From the NCBI GenBank assembly GCA_029204225.1, contig CM055103.1, positions 47,360,458-47,424,457 on the forward strand: a stretch of DNA of 64,000 nt, in the 5' to 3' direction. The stretch is from Diphasiastrum complanatum. Taxonomy: Eukaryota; Streptophyta; Lycopodiopsida; Lycopodiales; Lycopodiaceae. The stretch's first letter is position 1. Each line of letters starts with the position of its first letter. Under the pieces are notes generated by a model. The model did not search any database. It was given only the letters and a program-made list of their open reading frames with translations, and was not told the DNA's origin. A program made the position numbers and the translations under genes. This document shows, one piece after another, positions 1 to 10,717 of the stretch.

Positions 1-155
1 ACTGCAATAGCATCACCATTAAACGTAAGTTAACTTGCCGTATCTATACTGAAAGCGCAGCTCACTTCATACTCTAACCTGCAAGCAAACAGCTTATATT
101 AAACCACCTTGTTTGATTATTAGGCCCCGGTAGCTAGAGCCTAATTAGTGGTAGT

Positions 156-469
156 TGATATGAAATACGTCTTTTGCAGTCGAATCGGTGAGTTTGTTCT
201 TTTTTTGTCTTTTCAAATCGTTTTTTATATGAATTATAATGGTAGTATTCACACTGAGGTAAATAATAACTAAATATTATGTGACCGTCAGTTACATTCA
301 CGACGACGTTTGAGAGGGACGCCTATTCCACCTGTTCGCACCTATGTAGAGGCTTCAGCCTACAATATGTAGTTAGAGTTTCTCTGGCTCTCTCTCTTGG
401 TGTGTGATGCTCTCTCTCTTTCCTCTCTCGCTGATCTTGTGATAGCTGCTTGCTGCCCATTCTGTATCA
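156..469 (+). mobile_element. Candidate LTR (5' copy of an unassigned LTR retroelement)
   Basis: The 3' limit is firm: sequence ending ...TATCA is followed at once by a plant tRNA-iMet type primer-binding site. The 5' limit is a proposal: TGATA at 156 forms a 5-bp inverted match with the TATCA end, giving a 314-bp LTR. Homology to the inverted partner continues outward past 156, so either the LTR is longer or flanking DNA was duplicated too. A CT-rich tract (390-430) lies near the 3' end. Confidence 0.45.
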
Positions 470-481
470 TGGTATCAGAGC
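470..481 (+). other. Primer-binding site (tRNA-iMet type)
   Basis: TGGTATCAGAGC directly follows an LTR end CA. This 12-mer is the common plant LTR-retrotransposon PBS complementary to the 3' end of initiator tRNA-Met. It fixes the LTR/leader boundary and the element's + orientation. Confidence 0.85.
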
Positions 482-1650
482 GAGGTTTGTCCACATCTTC
501 CATTCACGGCCGACATCTCCCTGTCTGCTAACTAGATTTGAACTGTGCCTTTCAAGTCTTGAAAATGTAGAGCCTTTGTCTGTATCGTGAAAGTCTGGGT
601 CGGACTTGCTGTAAATAATTCTTACGATCAAGGATGAAGGGTACTACAGGCCTGTGTGAAGTTGTTTCTATGGAGCGCTGCTTCCTATGAGTTAGGCTCA
701 ACGATTCTGCTTAACGTATCACCATGCAGCGATATGCATCTGCATGTGTGAACAGAGAGAGACCTGCTATCGTACTGAACAGCACCAACAACGAGATGGT
801 CCTGCATTTACCTTGTAGCACCATCGTCACCTAGGTCTTAATTATTGGGATCTCATTTTTTTCACAAATTTGATTGTTGTAATTTTCTCATGGACGAAAT
901 CTTGATACTACGTAACTCCAATGAATAGAATCTTGAAACTACATAGGCCTCCTGGATGGAGTTAAAAAAAACACCTTGCACTGACTACATGAGATGCTTA
1001 TGATTAGCATGAATGCTATAAGCATGACTTATGAACATGGGTTTTACTTGTAAATATAGCTGGTTACACAAGTACAGAATTTTGCATAGCTTTACTCTTC
1101 AAGAACTGTCGTAGCATGTTCACTTTAGATCATAAGATATTAGTGTAGTATATAGGATTATCGTTCCCACAGAGATGGATAGTTCACAATAATTGGAAAA
1201 AATAAGGCTTTTTATGTTTTAGCATATGAAAACCTGGTTATCATCAGATATTAGAGAGATCAGGCGGCCAGTACTACCTTAATGTAATGCAATAGTACCA
1301 CACTAGTTAAGTTGATTTTCCAAAGTTTCAAATAATTCTGATGAAATACTCAGAGTTCTTAGTGATTTCAAAAGTTCGACAAGATTAAATGTATCGACAA
1401 TTGATATACTCCTTATCAGGAAGTTTTGATAAGTTCTGTTCTACCAAATCTGAGGTAATTATTTCCCATAGTCAAATCTTAGAAATTGTTAGCCAGTGTT
1501 TGGAACTGTCGAAAAATATTAATCGACAATGAACTACACTCGAACACTTCTAAAATGGAGTTCAACATTCATTAATGAATCTCACTTCCGAATAGGTACT
1601 AGATGATGGAAATAATAGAAACATAATTGTGCAAATCTATCAGGCTTTGT

Positions 1651-3439
1651 GCAAATAGAAACCATGTTTGACTAGATTCATAACTTTTAGTGCTTGCATG
1701 CAATGGATTTACAGGGATGTGGATCTGATTGCACGAATTTGTGGATTTTCCCCACAAATTTTGGTTAAAATTGGTCAAAAACCAAGGTTTTTTGATGTTT
1801 TTTGGACTAATTTTGGGGTAGATCTCAAAATTCTCAGACAATGCTTGGTATGAACGTTTTCAGAGATGTAATGAAGTTGTCCCTGAGCTGTCATGAAGTT
1901 TGGAAGGGATTAGACACCATAAGGGGGCTCAAAATACCAAAAATTAGTGTATTTTTGATGATTTTTGAGCATGAATACCTCTCAATTGGGGGTCTGAACC
2001 TGTTGGTTCTTGTTACAAGCTTAAATATATGATGGATTGCGTCTGTTTTGAGCCATCATGGATCCAATTTGGATAGTTGAGCATAAGACACCATCATGTT
2101 GAAGTTTTGCTTGTTGAAAAAGGCCAAAAATGCATTTTTTGCTTGATCTGAGCTTATGATTAATTGCTGGACCTGTTAGAAGCTTCTATGCCCAAAAAAG
2201 TGCACACTCCTACCTGTCTTTCAGCCATTTACTGCTCGCACGTGTGAAGCCAGAGGTGCAGGGTGACATGGCAAGTGCCTTGTGGACCGACTCTCCCTCC
2301 GTACTGTGCTTTACAACGACCAATTTGGTGTCCTGTTGGAATTTTGGCAATTTTTGAACTAAAATTTGCAAAATTTTCAAAATGTTTTGATGCATGCATG
2401 TTTGTAACTCAGTGTAGTGCTTGTCTGTTGATGAAAATGTATGGATAGACCTGTATGCATGCATGGATGCATGTTGCATGTGTAATCAGTAGAATGATCA
2501 AAAGATTTCTTGCATGAAGCTATTTTTGGCAATTCTAGTTCAAAAAGCAGATTTCCTAGTGGCTAAGCTAATTACGGGATTTTTTTGTTTTTTCGAAAAA
2601 CTCAGTGCATGTCGAGTTTTGATTTGTGACAGTGCATGTGAATTTGATAAATCGATAATTTTAATCGATTTTCACAGTTGGTCCATTTCGAACTGATTTT
2701 GTGAATCCCAGTGCTAATTTGCCAGTTTCTTGGCAATTTACAAAAAATTGATTTTTTTTTAAATCACTGCATGTCACGTTGGATGCATGCTGGATGCTTC
2801 ATAATTCTTCTAATATGAGATGGTATCTGTGAAACTGTCAAGTCGATGTTTGGTCGATTTTCACAGTTTGGGTCCATATTCAATGGAATTTGAAAATCCC
2901 AGTTTACATAAAATTTGAGAAAACCATAGACGTTTTTTATTTGTTCCAATTCATTGGTTATTGATCAAACAGAAATTACTTATAAATTGAATGATCTTAC
3001 TGAGTTGAAATCAGTCGATTGTTAATATCACTATACCCTTCACTTTTAGTTGAAGATTTTGTGAATCTGTCAATTAAGGAGCATTTCTTGTTCTGAGGAT
3101 CAATAAGGACCAAGAATAATGTAAATCCAGTAGAACAATTCTATGCTGATCTATAAGCAAATTTGCTAGGGATTAAGTGCGGCACTTAATGAACAAATCA
3201 AAACTGTCTAGGTGATAGTGCTAAAGTTAGCGATACCAAATTGAACTTTTTCCTAGTACAAATTTGGGGTTTTGATAACCTGAACCGTTTTTGGAAGGGG
3301 GAAAAGAGTGGAAGTTTGATAGGTAGAAGATTGCTGGTCTTAGTGATCCAATTATTTAATTTACATTCAATTCCTGAAGTATAACTAATTGCAAGTGAGA
3401 ATAAAATTGGGAATTATTTAAGAAGACTGCCTCTGGGAA
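1651..3439. other. No gene recognised; spacer of the first inverted repeat
   Basis: AT-rich sequence between the arm and the gypsy fragment. Open frames here are short, overlapping and without family motifs. It contains clustered GCATGCATG-type words at 2390-2480 and a pair of diverged direct repeats at about 2640-2712 and 2829-2902, sharing 'cgattttcacagtt' and 'aatcccagt'. This looks like leader or LTR-type noncoding element DNA, but no terminus is visible. Confidence 0.5.
2640..2902. repeat. Pair of diverged direct repeats, about 75 bp
   Basis: Copy 1 (about 2640-2712) and copy 2 (about 2829-2902) share TCGATTTTCACAGTT, a GGTCCAT core and an AATCCCAGT end in the same order and spacing, 190 bp apart. 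Function unknown; probably internal duplication in noncoding retroelement DNA. Confidence 0.5.
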
Positions 3440-3932
3440 TTTGGATCTCAGCCCTGGTGGAGTATTGGCTTTGATCTACGTCCTCTTTGCCTCCCCTCAT
3501 GTTGGGAGGGTATTTCCTCTCAAACTTCTTTGACTCTCTTGTGTCAACCAATTTGCCTCTAGGCCTGGTAGGGGAAGTTATCCTATGCGGTTGGGATGGC
3601 CTCGCCAGATAATCATCTAGGGCCTTGGTGCTCGTATCTTTTTCTTTAGCTCGCGATATAAGTCTTGTCTCGCATAACTGGGCTAACGTAAATAGCCTAG
3701 TTTTGACTTGTCCTGCGATTGCAGCTTTTTCACAGAGATCTGTTGAAAAAACTTCCATGACTCTTAGCGAAGGTACTAAGAATTCTACGGGCATTACCGC
3801 CTCTTGACCATATATTAAGTGGAAAGGGGCAACCCACCCAGTGGCTTTCTTTGGGGTGGTGTGGTAAGCCCAGACAGCTGAGAAGAGTTTTGTTTTCCAA
3901 TCAGAGCGACTGGTTTCAACTATCTTGGTCAA
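3414..3932 (-). pseudogene. Ty3/gypsy integrase C-part fused to gag-like segment
   Basis: This 172-aa open frame is a deletion chimera. Residues 1-95 match the integrase segment after the catalytic Glu (start MTKIVETSRSDW; later a YGQEAVMPVEF motif typical of plant gypsy integrase). From about residue 96 the protein switches to the gag-like stretch 'AKEKDTSTKALDDYL', which in the longer copy is encoded near 47.85 kb, 3 kb from the integrase. The join is at about 3653. Compared with the 47.6-51.3 kb copy about 3.16 kb is missing and the frame stays open across the join. Homology ends near 3440. Confidence 0.85.
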
Positions 3933-4374
3933 AATTTTACATATCGTCTTGTTAGTTGATTCAGCCTGGCCATTACACTAGGGTAGTATGGTGGTGTACT
4001 TTTTATGTGAATAACAAGGTAATGGTGTAGGAGGTTATCAATGACAGCATTAAAAAAATGTGTGCCGCGATCACTAACTAGCTCTATGGGATAGCCAAAA
4101 CGTGTAATAATATTTTTGTAAAGAAAACATGCGACTGTTTTTGCGTTGGCATCCCTCGTTGCTCGAGCCTCAACCCACTTAGTGGCATAATCTGTGGCTA
4201 TGAGGATGTAGCGAGACTGGGTATTTTTGGCTGCTAGATTGATTGGTCCAACAAAGTCAATTCCCCACTTAGGGAAGGCTTCACGTTCTATAATGGGAGT
4301 CAGTGGCATGAAGTCTGCTTGGGTGTTTTTCTTTGCTCGTTGACAGACATCACACGTTGTTTGATCTCTGTGGC
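3929..4374 (-). pseudogene. Ty3/gypsy integrase core fragment
   Basis: Encodes the catalytic core of a gypsy integrase, the enzyme that joins element cDNA to host DNA. Visible motifs are the first Asp in 'KWGIDFVGP', 'ATDYATKWVEA' and the second Asp in 'LVSDRGTHF'. The catalytic Glu region (NGQAESTNK) is present in the DNA near 3965-3985 but in another frame, because one base is missing next to a TAG compared with the 51.3-kb copy. The N-terminal zinc-binding HHCC part is mostly deleted; only the 'NEQRKTPKQT'-type tail remains in a shifted frame. Non-functional. Confidence 0.9.
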
Positions 4375-4602
4375 AAAGGTCATTTTATGTTTATTTTCAG
4401 GGGCTATTTGAACAAGGAAATAACCACTGAATCCATCCAAGAAGCTGAAAGCTTCAACTCCTGCCATTTCCTGGAAAATGGTCTTTCTTCCTAACCACAT
4501 TAAGGTTCGTGAGGTCGACACAGATACGAAGCTTGTCGTCTTTCTTGGGTACAACCACAATGGGTGATATCCAATCAGTATGTTGAACTTCATAAATGAA
4601 GA
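4375..4602 (-). pseudogene. Ty3/gypsy reverse transcriptase N-part fragment
   Basis: Reads on the minus strand as the fingers part of a gypsy reverse transcriptase: 'FSFLDGFSGYFLVQIAPE' with an upstream stretch matching the RT at about 53.0-53.2 kb. Near 4374 it is joined directly to integrase sequence, so palm, RNase H and the integrase HHCC region (about 1.28 kb, 51706-52985 in the longer copy) are deleted. A short unmatched stretch of about 20 bp sits at the join. Homology to the long copy ends at about 4602. Confidence 0.85.
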
Positions 4603-4976
4603 GGCATAACTAATAACCATATACACCTGGAGTGACCGGCTATCCACGTCAGAAATTATTCTGATTCCCTTGTACAGGACATGGATGTAACAATTTGTGT
4701 ATCTCATTTACTTGTTTAATCAATTCTGCACACTGGTTCAATCTTGTTGAATGCTATATTGATCTATAACGTAGGTCAGCGATGTCTGTCTACATTCTGG
4801 AGGATTGTAGGAATCATATAGCAGGCAGTGACCAGCAATCATATTCGAACTCCATCCAATTTGATTTCGTTCGCAACTGTTTTCGCTTCGTGATTACTTC
4901 GCTTCAGCAATATCAATATCAGAGCTCGTTCAAGTTTCGCTTCATTTTGTCTACTTTCGTTTCGTTTCGTTACGTT
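4603..4976. other. No gene recognised
   Basis: Between the gypsy fragment and the right inverted-repeat arm. Contains a run of TTTCGTTTCGTT-type pentamers near 4940-4975 immediately before the arm begins. No coding motif seen. Confidence 0.4.
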
Positions 4977-6143
4977 ACAAAGCCTGATAGATTTGCACAA
5001 TTATGTTTCTATTTTTTCCATCATCTAGTACCTATTCGGAAGTGAGATTCATTAATGAATGTTGAACTCCATTTTAGAAGTGTTCGAGTGTAGTTCATTG
5101 TTGATTAATATTTTTCGACAGTTCCAAACCATGGCTAACAATTTCTAAGATTTGACTGTGGGAAATAATTACCTCAGATTTAGTAGAACAGAACTTATCA
5201 AAACTTCCTGATAAGGAGTATATCAATTGTCGATAGATTTAATCTTGTCAACTTTTGAAATCACTAAGAACTCTGAGTATTTCATCAGAATTATTTGAAA
5301 CTTTGGAAAATCAACTTAACTAGTGTGGTACTATTGCATTACATTAAGGTAGTACTGGCCGCCTGATCTCTCTAATATCTGATGATAACCTGGTTTTCAT
5401 ATGCTAAAACATAAAAAGCCTTTTTTTTTCCAATTATTGTGAACTATCCATCTCTGTGGGAACGATAATCCTATATACTACAGTAATATCTTATGATCTA
5501 AAGTGAACAGGCTACGACAGTTCTTGAAGAGTAAAGCTATGCAAAATTCTGTACTTGTATTACCAGCTATATTTACAAGTAAAACCCATGTTCATAAGTC
5601 ATGCTTATAGCATTCATGCTAATCATAAGCATCTCATGTAGTCAGTGCAAGGTGCTTTTTTAACTCCATCCAGGAGGCCTATGTGGTTTCAAGATTCTAT
5701 TCATTAGAGTTACGTAGTATCAAGATTTTGTCCATGAGAAAATTACAACAATCAAATTTGTGAAAAAAATGAGATCCCAATAATTAAGACCTAGGTAACG
5801 ATGGTGCTGCAAGGCAAATGCAGGACCATCTCGTTGTTGGTGCTGTTCAGTACGATAGCAGGTCTCTCTCTGTTCACACATGCAGATGCATATCGCTGCA
5901 TGGTGATACGTTAAGCAGAATCGTTGAGCCTAACTCATAGGAAGCAGCGCTCCATAGAAACAACTTCACACAGGCCTGTAGTACCCTTCATCCTTGATCG
6001 TAAGAATTATTTACAGCAAGTCCCACCCAGACTTTCACGATACAGACAAAGGCTCTACATTTTCAAGACTTGAAAGGCACAGTTCAAATCTAGTTAGCAG
6101 ACAGGGAGATGTCGGCCGTGAATGGAAGATGTGGACAAACCTC

Positions 6144-6155
6144 GCTCTGATACCA
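6144..6155 (-). other. Primer-binding site (tRNA-iMet type), inverted copy
   Basis: On the minus strand reads TGGTATCAGAGC immediately after ...TATCA. It is the partner of the site at 470-481 and shows that this arm carries a second retroelement 5' end in opposite orientation. Confidence 0.85.
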
Positions 6156-6469
6156 TGATACAGAATGGGCAGCAAGCAGCTATCACAAGATCAGCAAGAG
6201 AGGAAAGAGAGAGAGCATCACACACCAAGAGAGAGAGCCAGAGATACTCTAACTACATATTGTAGGCTGAAGCCTCTACATAGATGCGAACAGGTGGAAT
6301 AGGCGTCCCTCTCAAACGTCGTCGTGAATGTAACTGACGGTCACATAATATTTAGTTATTATTTACCTCAGTGTGAATACTACCATTATAATTCATAGAA
6401 AAAACGATCTGAAAAGACAAAAAAAGAACAAACTCACCGATTCGACTGCAAAAGACGTATTTCATATCA
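6156..6469 (-). mobile_element. Candidate LTR, inverted partner
   Basis: Minus-strand counterpart of 156-469: begins TGATA (plus-strand TATCA at 6465-6469) and ends TATCA before the PBS. Same reservations about the outer boundary apply, since homology between arms continues to at least 6625. Confidence 0.45.
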
Positions 6470-6613
6470 ACTACCACTAATTAGGCTCTCTGCTACCGGG
6501 GCCTAATAATCAAACAGCGTGGTTTAATATAAGCTGTTTGCTTGCAGGTTAGAGTATGAAGTGAGCTGCGCTTTCAGTATAGATACGGCAAGTTAACTTA
6601 CGTTTAATGGTGA

Positions 6614-6802
6614 TGCTATTGCAGTAGGTTGGCTTCATGCGAGGAGTTGGCAGAAAGAAGGGTGCGACAGAAGATAAGGGGTTGTCCAAGAGAGCGCAAT
6701 TGCGATTGGTGTCAAGAATGTGTTTGTCTTGGCTGCCGGATGTGCAAATACCTAGACTGTGAGTGCAGCGATTGTGTTGCCTTCTACGGCAATATGTCAT
6801 AA
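6614..6802 (+). CDS. Cysteine-rich reading frame, possible exon, unrecognised
   Basis: An open frame without ATG ends at TAA 6800-6802. The last ~45 codons are very rich in cysteine: CPRERNCDWCQECVC followed by CRMCKYLDCECSDC, spacing C-x2-C-x2-C-x-C-x2-C-x2-C-x4-C-x-C-x2-C. Such spacing suggests metal binding and is loosely like CXC/tesmin motifs, but I do not recognise a family. A splice-acceptor-like TTGCAG lies at 6619-6624, so it could be a terminal exon; equally, it may be chance or a decayed piece. A degenerate second copy lies at 7092-7290 with the cysteines lost. Confidence 0.35.
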   Translation, partial: CYCSRLASCEELAERRVRQKIRGCPRERNCDWCQECVCLGCRMCKYLDCECSDCVAFYGNMS

Positions 6803-8668
6803 TCGCCCTCCCTTCTCACTCTTTCTCTCTCATCCTTTTCTGTCTATCTGATTAGATTGGAAGTTAGACAATCTACTGTTACTCATTTTTCATTTGGCTC
6901 ATTTTCTGGCTTCTTCAACTGAAGGGTTCATGATAAGTGAACAATTAAAGCTTTCATTTGTCTGCTGGTCGAGAGTATAGGCAGTTAGCTAGTTTCGGTT
7001 TTTGCAGTTGAAAGAACAGTACAAATTCAAGTATAAACGGCCAGGACTTTACTCCAATCTGCCGCATAAACGAGGAAACACAAGAGAGAATTTATGCATA
7101 GACATGTATGTTTTTTTCCTCAGCTGATTCTGCAGGATTTCCTCGTGTTGATAATCCCGTTAGTTGATAACGAATGTTCAGGCTACCCAGCTGGTTGTGA
7201 AGAAAGTCTTGGTTCTGATATGCAAATATACATAGTATATACTGCAATTGTAGAGATTGTGCTGCAGTAGCCAACATTTCTGGATCTTTCCTGGCTTCAA
7301 AACGACAGAGAGAGCAGTTTACATTCTAACAAGTATCGGCTACTACGTACCCTTACAAGTATTACGCTGAGCTTGAAAAAATACATTTTTTTATGAGTTG
7401 ATGTATTTCAAAGAGTTTGAATGGTTGATAATTTATGATCTCTTTCGATATGCATATTTGATGAATGTTTTTTATGTTGCCCTTGTCTTGCAAATGCAAT
7501 ATACTATGTGTTAAAGTTGCTCATGGGAGTTGGTGAAGAAATCAATAGTAAAGGATAATATGAATTATTAAAACAAGAACCATACAGTATTCTAACACAA
7601 AGGCCTTGCTATATCATATTGTTCTATTTTTACTTCATGTCAAGCCAACAATTTTAGCTTATGGGAAGGCGTTCATGATATAACACATGAACACGAGAAC
7701 AATAAGTTGAACTTTCTGTAGAGATTAAATTGATGTACTATTAAGATAGAATTTAAAAATTTATCAAACTATTTTGTGCAATGGATTTATATTTTGATTT
7801 TGAAATATAACTATGATCTTCATACGTTTGTATTTTATAATAGGAAATTTGATATCACTTTGTTTTAACTTTTAGTATACATTTAAAATTTTAATAGATA
7901 ATAACAAAGTTTGGTACAAGTAGTAGAAAGCTCAATGTCTTATGATACAACATTTTTTTTTTTTTTAGAAATGAGTTTGGGCTTGTAAATCTGAATTTTC
8001 TAAATGTTAAGTTGATGTAACATGATAAGAGTCATTGATGATTAATATTATTTCATTGTATGCTCTTCAATCCATAATTAATTATACATAGGATTGTAAT
8101 TGATTCAGTAGTGTTCTGTATTGTACAGAGAACTTGAGAAAAACAAGTAGTTTAACGCTAGGTTGATTATTGTTTTGAAGGTAATTTTTGAAATGTGATA
8201 TCACTGATCATTGACTTTGTATATCACTTTGTAACATGAGTTCATGTCGATTTGATAGGAATAGAAGCTATGACATTAGGTAGGGAAACACGAAAAAAAA
8301 ATTGTTACTTGCTAAAAGCAACAATTTGCCTACAGATTAGATGCAACCATGTTATGAAAACAAAAAAATTGGAGAAGGATGTAAGGAAATGTCAAAGCCA
8401 CTTGGAGATCCAACATATACTTCAAATATGCTTTCTTTGAATGGCATGTGTGTGAATCAATCTTAAGAAAAATGCATTTATTCATTTATAAGGAATGAAT
8501 GTTGTTTGAACATAGTATCAATCATAGATGTACCGAATCGCGATGGCTGAAATAGCTTATGTCTGAATTTTTTTTAGGGGATCAATGGTCAAACCGGCGT
8601 TTTGCCTCTCAGAAGTGTAGTAGATGAGGCACAAACAAATCTTATTTTCAGTAGCTATCTGCTTTCTA
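6803..8668. other. AT-rich stretch without recognised genes
   Basis: Only short frames without motifs occur. It includes a poly-T run near 7950 and long A/T-rich blocks at 7370-8570. The sole structured item is the degenerate repeat of the cysteine-rich segment at 7092-7290. No LTR ends or polymerase motifs were seen. Confidence 0.4.
7092..7290 (+). repeat. Degenerate copy of the 6626-6802 segment
   Basis: The stretch 'agtcttggttctgatatgc' and following bases align with 6725-6790 with one-base gaps, in the same orientation, about 480 bp downstream. Cysteine codons have been replaced and the frame is broken, so it is a decayed tandem-type duplicate rather than a second gene. Confidence 0.45.
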
Positions 8669-9017
8669 GATATACATAACATTGTTCTATGCAAGTCCTA
8701 AACTGAACAGTTATTTGGTAAGCTATTGTGACAATTCTGAAAGATGATGTGTGTCTAGTAGATGAAGTTGAGTTGAAAATTGTGGTATAGTTCAAATCTC
8801 TTCGAATTGCCAAGGTTGTTAGATGTTTTTATTTTTTAAAGAATTTGCCAACATGCATGGAAAAGATGCTCAATCTTTTGAATTACCTTAATATATGACT
8901 GTAACACTACATGTAGGGATCAAGATGCCCTCTTCTTCTAGGAGGGATTTTCATTTTAAATAACCAATAATCAATCAAAATGAGTCATGTTTTGCTACAC
9001 AGTATACTTTTCCAAAT

Positions 9018-9195
9018 TCCACTATCAATTTGCCTGCCCAACGATAGATCTGAGTCCTGAGTGACAAGCAAACTACGTCTCTAGTGAGTCTGTCCTTCAG
9101 AATCGCTACATCTGCCCCCACATGCGTGACACCTCCTTAGTGTCTGATGATGCTACTATCCTTGCCTCTACCTAATTGCAAAGTAGCTCACTCAC
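9018..9195 (+). pseudogene. Older copia pol fragment, 5' of the nested insertion
   Basis: This stretch continues at 15099 after the younger copia element. Its partner on the right arm is uninterrupted (about 43960-44140, minus strand) and leads directly into copia RT/RNase H sequence. It therefore belongs to the spacer/RT region of an older copia copy that served as insertion target. No intact domain is encoded here. At 9017 the arm lacks about 340 bp that the right arm has. Confidence 0.6.
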
Positions 9196-9200
9196 AAATG
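9196..9200. repeat. Target-site duplication AAATG, left
   Basis: AAATG abuts the left LTR here and abuts the right LTR at 15094-15098. The inverted partner locus has a single copy (CATTT at 43956-43960) with continuous flanks on both sides, which proves the 5-bp duplication and both element ends. Confidence 0.9.
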
Positions 9201-9440
9201 AGTTAGAATTAAAGTAGAATCATTGTGCTACTGTACTGTGGGTCTTATCAGTTGATAAGGATCAGTTGGCCTTGTCATGAGGCAAGTCGACGGGACACGC
9301 GTCCCGCCAACGGCAACCTGGGTCATGCATGGGTTGCCTGAGTGAACAACTTTGCTATGTGAGCTTGTTGTGGAGAGTGTTTTTCTGTTTGTGTTACTGT
9401 GTAGCATGATCTGTGTTCCTGTGGAAAGCAAATTCTAAGT
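9201..9440 (+). repeat. 5' LTR of the copia element (240 bp)
   Basis: Starts AGTTAGAATT and ends AATTCTAAGT, followed directly by the PBS. It lacks the usual TG...CA ends; TTAGAATT/AATTCTAA is a perfect 8-bp inverted pair set two bases in from the ends. Compared with the 3' LTR it lacks about 35 bp after 'gtgaacaact' (near 9353). Many differences between the LTRs are C/T or G/A. Confidence 0.9.
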
Positions 9441-9453
9441 TGGTATCAGAGCC
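9441..9453 (+). other. Primer-binding site of the copia element
   Basis: TGGTATCAGAGCC follows the LTR end with no gap; it is complementary to the 3' end of plant initiator tRNA-Met and is the normal PBS of plant copia elements. Confidence 0.9.
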
Positions 9454-10717
9454 ATATAGGGACTGTACACAGTACAGCATCGCCGTTGAAGAGAGCTTCG
9501 GGAGAACTGTCTTATGAGAGTTCGGGGTTAACGGCGAGTTGAAGACGGAAAGAGAATCACTGGTGCATGGTTTTTTAGTTTATAGAGGCTTGCCAAGCTC
9601 AGCAGAGGGATTATTAGCCTGTGCATAGCATCAGACAGGGAGACATTTGGTGAAAAATTGACAATTTTGAAGCCAGTTGAAAATTGAAACCGGGTTTGGG
9701 GTTACGGTTTTTAATACATAACTGTTGATTTCTTCGCTATTTGTGCACCGTTTTGGATGCCGTTAGGACAAGAAGGAAGCTAATTACATTGTCAACCAGC
9801 CATGGAGATATTCTGAGGTTTATGTCAGAGATTTGTCTCCAGACAGTTAACCTAGCAGATTTGCAGTAAAAGGTGAAAAAAGTGACTTTGCCAAGTTGAG
9901 CTAAAATCACCGTTTCTCCACGGAAATTCATAATTGAACACTCTACAGACTTGGTATCAGTAGAGCGACCCTGCTCCAGGCCTCAGATCATGCTCAAATC
10001 GATCCAAAAACGAAATTGATCAAGCAAAAACCAGTTTGGGGAGGCGTGGCCGTAGACAGAGAGGAGCGTGGAGCTCACGCGCGACGAACGAGGCAGTAGC
10101 TTGGGGTTTTGAAGTGTCCAGCGGCTTCAAAAGTGTAGTTCGACGCACCGATCCAAGGAAGTCCACAAGATCATCTCCACAATGATCGACGGACAGGATT
10201 AATTGCATCTAGACCACAGAATTGAAACCTATCGTTGGATTTAACTGAAGTGGGCCCTGAAGAATTAAAGTGTATTTTGGCCTTCAATTTCATTAGAAAA
10301 TTTCATACTGAAAGTGGAGTTGGGTCCCTTCACAAGTGAAGAGTGAAGTTTCTTCAAGGTGAAGAAACAGTTAAAAAACAAAGAAAATCCCTATTTTTGG
10401 GTCCTTTGCCCATTTTGACCCAAACGAAGGGCACCCAGACTGTACCTGCAAGTACGGTACAACAAAGAAGAGTGATTACAGCGGAGAAATTGTTCGGAGT
10501 GCGCCAAAAGTGATTTCACCATTCCACTGGGCACGTAGTTGGGAGTTGACGACTGATTGCATTTCGGAAGGCGACGCCGATTTGGCTTTCAAATTGGTGA
10601 GAAAGTGGCAAGTAGCCTGGTTAGGGAAAAAGTGCAGGTCATTATTTTTAATTTCTGACATCACAGTTGGCCTCGGCATACTGCTTTTAGCCTACAACAG
10701 AAGTTTCAAGTAGGTTT
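9454..10717 (+). other. Copia leader (5' untranslated region), 1.26 kb
   Basis: Between PBS and the gag ATG. No ORF with motifs is present. The length is long for a copia leader. Short minus-strand frames inside it are without meaning. Confidence 0.7.

Larger units (their letters stand above)
1..1650 (+). repeat. Left arm of 1.65-kb inverted repeat (LTR end, PBS, leader)
   Basis: This segment is repeated as its reverse complement at 4977-6625, with base i pairing to about 6626-i and only scattered mismatches. Bases 1-60 match 6566-6625, and homology stops near the words 'tcaggctttgt' at about 1650. The arm contains an LTR 3' end, a primer-binding site and a leader-like stretch without a long ORF. 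Because the window starts at base 1, the outer limit of the arm cannot be seen. Confidence 0.9.
4977..6625 (-). repeat. Right arm of 1.65-kb inverted repeat
   Basis: Reverse complement of 1-1650. Both arms contain the LTR end, PBS and leader in the same order, so the two retroelement 5' ends point toward each other. Mismatches and small indels (for example tract-length differences near 5420) show that the arms have diverged, which argues against a simple assembly duplication. Confidence 0.9.

Noticed and set aside
2210-2479. Minus-strand 89-aa frame near GCATGCATG words
   Set aside because: No motif, opposed by an overlapping frame on the plus strand, and located in noncoding element-like DNA.
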